Assembly: GCA_934456315.1 (NCBI GenBank)
Contig: CAKSHG010000066.1
Location: 1-10,224, forward strand
DNA length: 10,224 nt
From: an uncultured Oscillospiraceae bacterium
GTDB taxonomy: Bacteria > Bacillota > Clostridia > Oscillospirales > Ruminococcaceae
Reading direction: 5' to 3'
Both the position numbers and the translations under genes were made by a program. Within the stretch, counting starts at the first letter, position 1, and each line of letters opens with the position of its first letter. A model generated the notes under the pieces. That model was not told where the DNA came from. It worked only from the letters and a program-made list of their open reading frames with translations, and did no database searches. Shown here one piece after another: positions 1-5,918 of this stretch.

Positions 1-21
1 TATTTAAACTGTGTCAGAAAT

Positions 22-53
22 AAAAGGGACTGCTTAGTTTAGCGGTCCCTTTT
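22..53. terminator. Probable intrinsic terminator, possibly bidirectional
   Basis: Inverted repeat AAAAGGGAC (22-30) / GTCCCTTTT (45-53), extended inward by one T:G wobble and two G:C pairs, with an 8-nt loop. On the minus strand the stem runs into TTTTATTTCTG, a fair U-tract, so it can end the minus-strand operon whose last stop is at 182. On the plus strand it ends in only four T before GGC, so it could also stop a plus-strand transcript arriving from outside the window. It lies about 130 nt past the glycosyltransferase stop, giving a long 3' untranslated region. Confidence 0.65.
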
Positions 54-132
54 GGCATATTCGCAGGAAAGTGTCGACTTTACGTTTCAGTTCAAAAGAC
101 AGTTTGTTTTAAATTGAATACATTTTTAATAC

Positions 133-181
133 CCGCCGAAGGCGGCACCTTAATTCCGAATTAAGAATTCCGAATTCCGAG
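133..181. repeat. GC hairpin plus period-7 GAATTCC-type intergenic repeat
   Basis: CCGCC-GAA-GGCGG (133-145) is a compact hairpin. It is followed by four consecutive 7-base units: TAATTCC (151-157), GAATTAA (158-164), GAATTCC (165-171), GAATTCC (172-178), then GAG. The first two units also form a 7-bp-arm palindrome, TTAATTC-C-GAATTAA (150-164). The block directly abuts the stop codon of the glycosyltransferase gene. It lacks a U-tract next to the hairpin in either direction, so it is not a convincing terminator. It resembles dispersed non-coding intergenic repeats, but copy number cannot be judged from one window. The rest of 54-132 is AT-rich sequence in which I see nothing. Confidence 0.5.
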
Positions 182-865
182 TCACTCCAGGTATCCGCAT
201 TCCCGCATGGAATTCAGCACCTGCTCTGCACGCTGGTCGGCGAGTTCCTGTGAGTTATCCGGGGAGTACGCGCTGGGAGCCTGCGGGATACCCGCAAGGA
301 CGGCGCACTGCTGGTCGGTGAGCTCCTGCGGGGGAACTCCGTAGTATCCCATAGACGCGGCGTATATCCCGTAGTAGTTGCTGCCGAAATAGATGGTGTT
401 GACGTACAGCTCGAAGATCTGCTCCTTGGTGAGCTTATCCTCAAGCTCGAACGCCGTGAAAAACTCCGCAGCCTTGCGCTCGAGCCGTTTGTCCTGGGTG
501 TAGTAGATGTTCTTGGCGGTCTGCATGGTTATAGTGCTGCCGCCCTCCGCGAATTCCATCGCGGCTAGGTCGTGGAGAAGCGCGCGGACTATCGCGGAGG
601 GGTCTATTCCCTTGTGACCCCAGAAATCGCGGTCCTCTACGGCGGTGACTGCGTTCACATAGAACTCCGGAAGCTCGTCGAATTTCACGAAATGCTCCTC
701 GGCGGAGGCGTCTGCGTAGACCTGCCGCACAGGTCTTGAGGCTATCGCGTCGGAGTGCATGCTCCAGCCGAGCGCTGCGAAAATTCCCACTGCCGTCAGC
801 GCCAGCGACAGCAGCGTAATGAATACCATCAGTATCACCCGGATAACTATGTGTTTAGTTTTCAT
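182..865 (-). CDS. Monofunctional peptidoglycan glycosyltransferase (GT51)
   Basis: This 227-aa protein should polymerise lipid II into glycan strands at the outer membrane face. Residues 8-32 form one N-terminal membrane helix; the rest is a GT51 domain. Motif I is EDRDFWGHKG (77-86) with catalytic Glu77. Motif II is GGSTITMQ (108-115; the family usually has TQQ). Motif III is RKxxE (130-134), and motif IV KEQIFELYVN (147-156) carries the second active-site Glu152. The protein ends after the glycosyltransferase fold with no transpeptidase domain, so it is of the MtgA/SgtB type and slightly short (MtgA is about 240 aa). The start at 865 is chosen because AAAGGAG (871-877) lies just upstream and the membrane helix follows directly; a longer reading to 964 adds only an Arg-rich segment that overlaps the gene before it. 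It overlaps the 48-aa ORF by 11 bp and is the last gene of the ABC transporter operon. All catalytic motifs are intact. The context, not the enzyme, is the unusual part. Confidence 0.93.
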   Translation of the reverse strand: MKTKHIVIRVILMVFITLLSLALTAVGIFAALGWSMHSDAIASRPVRQVYADASAEEHFVKFDELPEFYVNAVTAVEDRDFWGHKGIDPSAIVRALLHDLAAMEFAEGGSTITMQTAKNIYYTQDKRLERKAAEFFTAFELEDKLTKEQIFELYVNTIYFGSNYYGIYAASMGYYGVPPQELTDQQCAVLAGIPQAPSAYSPDNSQELADQRAEQVLNSMRECGYLE

Positions 866-1001
866 CGTTTCTCCTTTCCGTTTTTCTAAGAACCAGGTCG
901 GTGAGCCGGAACAGCGCCCACAGAATGCAGACACACACCGCCGCCGGAACGGCCGCCACAGCAAGCAGCGCTATGCAGAATGCCTTTATAACCCGCTTCA
1001 T
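855..1001 (-). CDS. Small single-helix membrane protein, 48 aa, unknown function
   Basis: I do not recognise this protein. It starts MKRVIK, has one hydrophobic helix at about residues 5-33 containing three cysteines (C9, C23, C25), and ends in a charged tail rich in Arg, Lys, Asp and Glu. With a basic N-terminus and a mixed-charge C-terminus its orientation is unclear. Its ATG overlaps the permease stop codon (ATGA, 998-1001), there is no good Shine-Dalgarno sequence before it, and its stop lies 11 bp inside the glycosyltransferase gene, whose ribosome binding site it carries. This arrangement strongly suggests translational coupling and argues that it is a real gene, not a chance ORF. By position it could be an accessory subunit linking the transporter to the glycosyltransferase, or a coupling leader; both are inference. 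Small accessory genes after Bce-type transporters have precedent (yxeA after yxdLM in Bacillus subtilis), but I see no similarity to YxeA. Confidence 0.7.
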   Translation of the reverse strand: MKRVIKAFCIALLAVAAVPAAVCVCILWALFRLTDLVLRKTERRNDEN

Positions 1002-3007
1002 ACGCTTTTGCTGCTGACTATCCTGTAGTAGCTGCGGGAGGTCAGCATGTAGACCGCAACATACAGCGCGGCGAACGCCGCGTAGCATATCAGTGTGACC
1101 ACAGCCAGGAATCCGGTATCCCTCATGCTGAACAGACCGAGTATCTTGGTCAGCAGCGGGAATGCGAACGCCATGTGAAGCCCGGAGGCGAGCAGCGGCG
1201 CGAAGAACACCGTCAGCACCTGGGAGTTGACTGCGCGGCGTATCTCACGGTCGTTCATTCCGACCTTCCGGAGGATATCGAACCGCGCGCGGTCGTTGAA
1301 GCCCTCGCTTATCTGCTTGTAGTACATTATAAGCACCGCCGCCAGGATAAATACCCCGCCGAACAGTATTCCGAGGAAAAACAGCCCGCCGTAAAGCCCC
1401 AGAAACTGCTCATATTCGTGGACGCGGCATTCGGAATTGAATCTGGTATATTCGAACGGAAACTTCATGGCACCATCGTTCATAGCGTAGTAGATATCAA
1501 GCTTTGCGTCGTCGTCGCAGTCGAGGTCGAAGCAGTAGTAGAAAGCTGTGTAGGAGTATATCCCGCCGTGTTCGTCGGTCAGGCGGTTCTGGTAGCTGCT
1601 AAGGCTCACAAGGTCGGAATAGTTGTTCACGAACAGGTATATCGTGTCGTAAACCGTCGCGGAGTCCGTTCCGATTATCGTGAATTCGTCAAGGCGCTGT
1701 GTAATGCGGTAGCTGCCCCAGTCGTCGAGCTGAATGTCGTCGTGGTCGAAGCCCTTGCCCTTGAAGTAGACCGCCGCCTCACCGTCCGCAAGCGTTATAT
1801 CAGTTCCGTAGAGCGCGTTATAATCGGCTATCGGGACGACGTACACTGAACGCAGGTCGAGGGTCATGTCATCGGAATTGCCATGCTCCATATCCAGGCG
1901 GTTTCCGATTACCGCGCCGGAAATATCGGCGTAGGAATATGCAAGGATATTTTCGGGAGCAGCTTGGAATTGCTCCGTAAAATTATAAATGTTCTCGCGG
2001 TATGCGGGAATATCCTCCTGCGGCAGTTCGTACACTGCCGTGACGATATCGCGGGGATAGCGCTGGTACAGCATCTGTTCCTCGCCCATGTAAAGGCATA
2101 TCGTTGTAGAGAGCGTAACAAGCACCATTGTGCAGAGGACGCATATTGAGGCAAGTCCCGCGCCGTTTTTGCGCATGCGGTAGGACATCTGTGACACCGA
2201 GATGAAGTGGTTGGTGCTGTAGTAGTACGCCTTGTTCTTCTGGAGCACCCTGCACAGCACCACCGACCCGGCGATGAACAGCAGATATGTTGCGGCGATG
2301 ACCAGTATCACGGCTCCCATGAATGCCAGCATCGCGGCGAGCGGCTCCTCGATGGTGACCGCCATGTAGTACGCGGCGGCAAGCATGAGCGTTCCGATGA
2401 CGGCCGCGAACCAGTTCGCCTTAGGCGGCTTTTCGCCGGAGTTTTCCGAGCGGAGAAGCTCCACCGGTTTAGAGAAGAACACCTGCCGCAGCACATTCAG
2501 ATAGATCAGCAGGAATATCACCGCGAAGATGATCAGCGCAGCGATGACCGCCGGACCGCAGACGGAGAACTGATAGGTAGCGTCGCTGCGGATTATTTTC
2601 AGCGCCAGCAGCTCCGCGAGCTTTGAAAACAGGATACCCGCGCCGATTCCGAATACCATCGACAGAGCGTAGACCATCAGCGTTTCCCAGGTCATTATCC
2701 TGGCGATGTTGCGCTTGCCCATGCCGAGAATGTTGTACAGACCGAATTCCCGCATACGGCTCTTTATCAGGAACGAGTTGGTGTAGAACAGGAATATCGC
2801 GGAGAATATCGCCATGATGATCTTGCCGATGATCATCATTTCCTGCATGATCTCGCCGCCGTGGATACCGTTCAGCATTTCGTCGCCGGAAAGCGCGTCA
2901 GTGATGTAGTACATCATCACCATCAGCGAGCAGGTCATGATGTACGGGACGTAAAGCCGCTTGTTGCGGCGGATACCGCCTGCGGCAAGTCTGGGGTAGA
3001 GGTTCAT
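998..3007 (-). CDS. bceB: BceB-type ABC transporter permease (FtsX-like)
   Basis: This 669-aa permease belongs to the peptide-7-exporter family that senses and removes peptide antibiotics bound to lipid-II-cycle intermediates. I count ten hydrophobic segments: about 18-38, 59-82, 109-133, 151-176, 199-217, 222-252, 284-307, 537-562, 598-622 and 632-656. A soluble stretch of about 230 residues (308-536) lies between helices 7 and 8. That layout is diagnostic of BceB, where this extracellular domain sets substrate specificity and helps signal to the kinase. The FtsX-like cytoplasmic segment after helix 2 (SRMREFGLYNILGM, 83-96) and the matching one after helix 8 (DILRKVGM, 577-584) are present. 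The start at 3007 overlaps the ATPase stop as ATGA, with a GGAGGGAGG tract (within 3017-3026) about 10 nt upstream inside the ATPase gene. The symbol is by family, not by proven orthology; the drug recognised (bacitracin, nisin-like lantibiotics or others) cannot be read from sequence. Confidence 0.92.
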   Translation of the reverse strand: MNLYPRLAAGGIRRNKRLYVPYIMTCSLMVMMYYITDALSGDEMLNGIHGGEIMQEMMIIGKIIMAIFSAIFLFYTNSFLIKSRMREFGLYNILGMGKRNIARIMTWETLMVYALSMVFGIGAGILFSKLAELLALKIIRSDATYQFSVCGPAVIAALIIFAVIFLLIYLNVLRQVFFSKPVELLRSENSGEKPPKANWFAAVIGTLMLAAAYYMAVTIEEPLAAMLAFMGAVILVIAATYLLFIAGSVVLCRVLQKNKAYYYSTNHFISVSQMSYRMRKNGAGLASICVLCTMVLVTLSTTICLYMGEEQMLYQRYPRDIVTAVYELPQEDIPAYRENIYNFTEQFQAAPENILAYSYADISGAVIGNRLDMEHGNSDDMTLDLRSVYVVPIADYNALYGTDITLADGEAAVYFKGKGFDHDDIQLDDWGSYRITQRLDEFTIIGTDSATVYDTIYLFVNNYSDLVSLSSYQNRLTDEHGGIYSYTAFYYCFDLDCDDDAKLDIYYAMNDGAMKFPFEYTRFNSECRVHEYEQFLGLYGGLFFLGILFGGVFILAAVLIMYYKQISEGFNDRARFDILRKVGMNDREIRRAVNSQVLTVFFAPLLASGLHMAFAFPLLTKILGLFSMRDTGFLAVVTLICYAAFAALYVAVYMLTSRSYYRIVSSKSV

Positions 3008-3801
3008 TCCGCGCCGCCCTCCCTCCGTATGCGGAGGCTCTGGGGCTCTCCCGGGGACGACAGCAGCGTCAGCGCGTCGGTAATGCGGCGGTAGAATTCA
3101 TCGTTTCCGCAGTCGCCGCGGTACAGCTGGTGAAACACCGTACCGTCCTTGATGAACAGTACCCGCTTAGCGCGGCTCGCCGCCTTTGCGGAGTGCGTGA
3201 CCATAAGTATGGTCTGACCGCGCTTGTTTATCTCGCCGAACAGCGCCAGCAGCTCGTCGGAGCTGCGGCTGTCGAGCGCTCCGGTTGGCTCGTCCGCAAG
3301 GAGCAGCTTAGGCTCGGTTATCATCGCGCGAGCCGCTGCGGTGCGCTGCTTCTGACCGCCGGATATCTCGTAGGGGTATTTATCCAGCAGGGAGGATATC
3401 CCGAGCAGCCCGGCGGTGCTTTGCAGCTTCGGCTGCATTGCCGGGTACTTCTCGCCCCGGAGCACCAGCGGGAGCAGTATATTATCCCGTACGGTGAACG
3501 TGTCCAGCAGGTTGAATTCCTGGAAAACGAACCCAAGATTGTCCCGGCGGAAATCCGCGAGCTTTGATTCCTTTATCTTTGCGAGGTCCATTCCGTCGAG
3601 CAGCACGCTGCCGCCGGTGGGCTTATCCAGCGCGGCAAGGATATTCAGCAGCGTGGTCTTGCCGGAGCCGCTTTCGCCCATTATCGCGATGTATTCTCCG
3701 GTTTCGGCGGTGAAACTTACGTTTTTCAGCGCTTCCACGCGGTTCCCGCCGAGGCGGGTGGTGTAGGTCTTTTTAAGACCGGTGATCTCTAATATCGGCA
3801 T
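3004..3801 (-). CDS. bceA: BceA-type ABC transporter ATP-binding protein
   Basis: This 265-aa cytoplasmic ATPase powers the adjacent permease. Walker A is GESGSGKT (42-49), the Q-loop is FVFQ (Q94), the signature is SGGQKQR (147-153), and Walker B is LLLAD (166-170) followed by catalytic Glu171. The D-loop is ALD (175-177) and the switch His is H203. The MacB/BceA-like C-terminal tail (RGDCGNDEFYRRI, 228-240) is followed by about 25 extra residues ending in EGGAE. The start at 3801 fits the beginning of the ABC fold and is preceded by AAGGAAGG at a good distance; a longer reading to 3909 would start inside the promoter and is rejected. The stop overlaps the permease start as ATGA. The promoter and two operator-like sites lie at 3881-3956. 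The symbol is assigned by family and context. Confidence 0.94.
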   Translation of the reverse strand: MPILEITGLKKTYTTRLGGNRVEALKNVSFTAETGEYIAIMGESGSGKTTLLNILAALDKPTGGSVLLDGMDLAKIKESKLADFRRDNLGFVFQEFNLLDTFTVRDNILLPLVLRGEKYPAMQPKLQSTAGLLGISSLLDKYPYEISGGQKQRTAAARAMITEPKLLLADEPTGALDSRSSDELLALFGEINKRGQTILMVTHSAKAASRAKRVLFIKDGTVFHQLYRGDCGNDEFYRRITDALTLLSSPGEPQSLRIRREGGAE

Positions 3802-3880
3802 GTTGTCCTTCCTTTCTGACAGCTCCGGCGAGCGTGGACCGGGGGAGGTTGATCCGCGCCCGCCGTTTCCGTCTGTAACA

Positions 3881-3909
3881 ATTGTATCACATTCAAGGAA
3901 GTGCCGCAA
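3881..3909 (-). promoter_or_regulatory. Activator-dependent promoter of the ABC transporter operon
   Basis: On the minus strand, TTGCGG (3904-3909) is separated by 17 bp from TACAAT (3881-3886), with TGA immediately before the -10 box (extended -10 form). The -35 box matches consensus at only three of six positions, as expected for a promoter that needs an activator. Transcription would begin near 3874, leaving a GC-rich leader of about 70 nt before the ATPase start. The other two minus- or plus-strand promoters nearby have much better -35 boxes, which makes this contrast meaningful. Confidence 0.65.
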
Positions 3910-3919
3910 TCGAAATGGC

Positions 3920-3933
3920 TTACAGTATTCTTA
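3920..3933 (-). promoter_or_regulatory. Secondary BceR-like operator site (imperfect)
   Basis: On the minus strand this reads TAAGA-ATAC-TGTAA, one mismatch from the TNACA-N4-TGTAA pattern described for BceR-type regulators. Its centre lies 22 bp, about two helical turns, downstream of the perfect site, and its edge is 10 bp upstream of the -35 box. In B. subtilis the bceA promoter is also reported to have a main and a weaker promoter-proximal site, so the layout fits. It was found by eye and would be weak evidence alone. Confidence 0.5.
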
Positions 3934-3940
3934 CGATTTT

Positions 3941-3956
3941 GTAACATGCTTGTTAC
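3941..3956 (-). promoter_or_regulatory. Primary BceR-like operator, perfect inverted repeat
   Basis: GTAACA-N4-TGTTAC is a perfect 6-bp-arm inverted repeat. It matches the TNACA-N4-TGTAA pattern of BceR-type regulators with one mismatch in the second half-site, and the change keeps the symmetry. Its centre is about 75 bp upstream of the predicted transcription start, on the correct side of a promoter with a poor -35 box. The likely ligand is the response regulator encoded at 5018-5689. The remaining sequence to the kinase stop (3957-4043) has an isolated TGTTA half-site near 4015 and no convincing terminator. Confidence 0.65.
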
Positions 3957-4043
3957 CACGGAAAACGCTGAACAAAACCGAAACGTTCAGGCGACGCGCT
4001 CACGCGCCCGATCCTGTTACGCCCCGCTTTAACCGGAGTTTTC

Positions 4044-5021
4044 CTAATCCCGCAGGTCGACGCCGCTGCGGTCAAGTCCGATGAGCACGGTCGTGCCGGA
4101 GGGACCGCTCTCGGCGGAGATGCTGTGCCCGAGCATTCCGCAGATACGTTTGCAGAGGTACAGCCCCAGCCCGCTCGCTTTCATGTCAGACCTGCCGTTG
4201 CAGCCGGTGTATCCCTTGTCGAAGATCCTGGGGAGGTCCTCCGGGGCTATGCCTATTCCGGTGTCGGAGATCTTCAGCACGCCGTTTTCGCAGGCTATGG
4301 TAATTCCGCCGGAGCGGGTGTATTTCACCGCGTTGGAAAGCACCTGCCCGATAACGAACAGCAGCCACTTTTCGTCGGTCAGCACCGGGCAGTCAAGCCC
4401 GCGCATTTCCAGCGTGAGTTTCTTCCTGATGAACTGCCCGGAGAATCTCCGCACCGCAGTCCTGACTATATCCTCAAGGCTGTGCTGCTTTATCACAAGG
4501 TCGGTGTCGCTGCTTTCCAGCCTGATGTAGCACAGCACCATCTCGACGTACTGCTCGATACGGGTCAGCTCCTCGGAGAGCGCCCGGCTTTCCGGGGAAT
4601 CCTGCTCCGCCAGGGACAGCCGCATTGCCGCTATGGGGGTCTTTATCTGGTGCGCCCACATGGTGTAGTAGTCGGTCATGTCGGAGATGCTCTGCTCATA
4701 GTGCGCCTGCATTTCGGCGCGGCTGCGGAACAGCGTACGTGTCAGCTCCGCGTAGCATTCCTCGACGGCATTCTGCGGTTCGGGGAGGTTGTCGGCTGAA
4801 ACGATTATCTCCTCCTGCAATTTCCGGAGGGTTTCGCACCTTTCCCGGAATTTCAGGAAGTCAGCGCAGCCGTAGGCGATACCCAGCACTGCGCAGATAA
4901 GGAACGCATACCCGACCGCGCCGAGCGGCACTCCACCCAGCCAGAACACCACTGCGAAAACTGCGGCAAACAGCAGGAACGCCGCGATCACCCGCCGCCG
5001 CGCATGGATATAAGCCCTCAT
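4044..5021 (-). CDS. bceS: BceS-type intramembrane-sensing histidine kinase
   Basis: This 325-aa kinase autophosphorylates and passes phosphate to the adjacent regulator. Two membrane helices (about 11-30 and 33-53) are separated by only two or three residues, so there is no extracellular sensor domain. This is the mark of Bce-type kinases, which take their signal from the ABC transporter. The H-box is WAHQIKTPIAA (122-132) with phospho-acceptor His124, and the Trp and HQIKTPIA spelling is typical of the group. The N-box has Asn230 (QVLSNAVKY), the G1 box is DTGIGIAP (253-260), the F-box region is RIFDKGYTG (265-273), and the G2 box is SGLGL (283-287). All catalytic boxes are intact. The start codon overlaps the regulator stop as ATGA (5018-5021), with only a weak GGGG tract upstream, which suggests translational coupling. 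The symbol is by family. Confidence 0.93.
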   Translation of the reverse strand: MRAYIHARRRVIAAFLLFAAVFAVVFWLGGVPLGAVGYAFLICAVLGIAYGCADFLKFRERCETLRKLQEEIIVSADNLPEPQNAVEECYAELTRTLFRSRAEMQAHYEQSISDMTDYYTMWAHQIKTPIAAMRLSLAEQDSPESRALSEELTRIEQYVEMVLCYIRLESSDTDLVIKQHSLEDIVRTAVRRFSGQFIRKKLTLEMRGLDCPVLTDEKWLLFVIGQVLSNAVKYTRSGGITIACENGVLKISDTGIGIAPEDLPRIFDKGYTGCNGRSDMKASGLGLYLCKRICGMLGHSISAESGPSGTTVLIGLDRSGVDLRD

Positions 5022-5689
5022 GAAACGATATACCCCATTCCGACCTTAGTCGCGATGAAGCCGGGAAGCCCTGCGGCGTCCAGCTTTTTGCGGAGCCTTG
5101 CGACGTTGACGGTGAGGGTGTTCTCGTCAATGAAGCAGTCGGTTTCCCAGAGCCTGTTCATGAGCTTTTCACGGCTGACAACGCTGCCCTTGCTTTCCAT
5201 GAGGGTCTGGAGAATGCGGTACTCGTTGCGGGTCAGTTCGACGCGCTCCTGACCGACATACAGAGCCGCCTCTGAGGTGTTCAGCCGAGCGCCGTTGTGC
5301 TCAATTATGCCGACCTGTTCGGCAAAGTCGTAGCTCCGGCGCAGGACAGCCTGTATCTTCGCGGTGAGGACCGACATGTCGAAGGGCTTCGCGATGAAGT
5401 CGTCGCCGCCCATGTTCATCGCCATGACGATGTTCATATTGTCCGCCGCAGAGGATATGAAAACCACCGGCACCCTGCTGACCCGGCGTATCTCCCCGCA
5501 CCAGTAGAATCCGTTGTAAAACGGCAGGGTGATATCCAGCAGCACAAGGTGCGGGTCGTATTCTGCTATCTCGCCGGAAATGTTCCGGAAGTCCTCCGCA
5601 GTGCGCACATCAAAATCCCAGGCTGAAAGCCCCCGGGCGATGGAGCCCGCTATGCTCTCATCGTCCTCCGCTATGTAAATTCGGTACAT
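5018..5689 (-). CDS. bceR: BceR-type response regulator, OmpR family
   Basis: This 223-aa transcription factor is the partner of the kinase that follows it. The receiver domain (about 2-115) has the acidic pair Asp9/Asp10, phospho-acceptor Asp52 (LVLLDITLP), Ser79 at the switch position and Lys101 (AKPFD). The C-terminal winged helix (about 125-223) has ELTRNEYRIL (151-160), the recognition-helix region ENTLTVNVARLRKKL (189-203) and the terminal wing KVGMGYIVS. The start at 5689 is preceded by GGAG six bases away. It is transcribed from the promoter at 5730-5758. Its probable target is the promoter of the ABC transporter operon at 3881-3956. Nothing in the protein is truncated or missing. The symbol is by family and context. 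Confidence 0.94.
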   Translation of the reverse strand: MYRIYIAEDDESIAGSIARGLSAWDFDVRTAEDFRNISGEIAEYDPHLVLLDITLPFYNGFYWCGEIRRVSRVPVVFISSAADNMNIVMAMNMGGDDFIAKPFDMSVLTAKIQAVLRRSYDFAEQVGIIEHNGARLNTSEAALYVGQERVELTRNEYRILQTLMESKGSVVSREKLMNRLWETDCFIDENTLTVNVARLRKKLDAAGLPGFIATKVGMGYIVS

Positions 5690-5729
5690 TTTAGCTCCAT
5701 TCAGTTTTTTGTAAAATCATTATATTGAG

Positions 5730-5758
5730 ATTATAGCATATAAAAAGTGGTTAGTCAA
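5730..5758 (-). promoter_or_regulatory. SigA-type promoter of the two-component operon
   Basis: On the minus strand, TTGACT (5753-5758), a 17-bp spacer and TATAAT (5730-5735), with TGC directly before the -10 box. This gives a near-consensus extended -10 promoter with a start near 5723 and a leader of about 34 nt. It suggests steady expression of the kinase and regulator independent of the transporter promoter. Confidence 0.8.
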
Positions 5759-5856
5759 CTGTAATTTTCACCGCATTTTGAAGTCCGGACGGGAGAACCA
5801 TGTGAAGGACGCGTTAGAAAAAAGTCCGTCAGGCTTTCAGCTGATGTTATGCAGCC

Positions 5857-5885
5857 TTGACAATGACGGGACATAGTATTATAAT
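5857..5885 (+). promoter_or_regulatory. Perfect-consensus SigA promoter of the lipoprotein gene
   Basis: TTGACA (5857-5862), a 17-bp spacer and TATAAT (5880-5885), both boxes identical to consensus. The expected start is near 5892, with a leader of about 27 nt. An 8-bp palindrome, TCAGCTGA (5837-5844), lies 12 bp upstream and could be an operator, but this is weak. The sequence between the two divergent promoters (5759-5856) shows nothing else I can name. Confidence 0.82.
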
Positions 5886-5918
5886 AATGTGAAGAACAAA
5901 ATTCAGGAGGCACTGAAA

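Noticed and set aside
866..964. Extended N-terminus for the GT51 protein
   Set aside because: The added residues are Arg- and Cys-rich, would overlap most of the 48-aa gene, and the internal ATG at 865 has AAAGGAG and leads straight into the membrane anchor.
1175..1849. 224-codon open frame on the plus strand inside the permease gene
   Set aside because: Antisense to the extracellular domain and final helices of the permease; the translation has no recognisable features.
3802..3909. Extended N-terminus for the ABC ATPase
   Set aside because: It would begin inside the -35 box and cover the -10 box and leader; the ATG at 3801 has a good ribosome binding site and begins the ABC fold.
3957..4043. 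Possible terminator after the kinase gene, from a CGCG-rich stretch near 3990-4010
   Set aside because: Only a short GC stem with mismatches can be drawn and no U-tract follows, so read-through from the kinase gene into the transporter operon remains possible.
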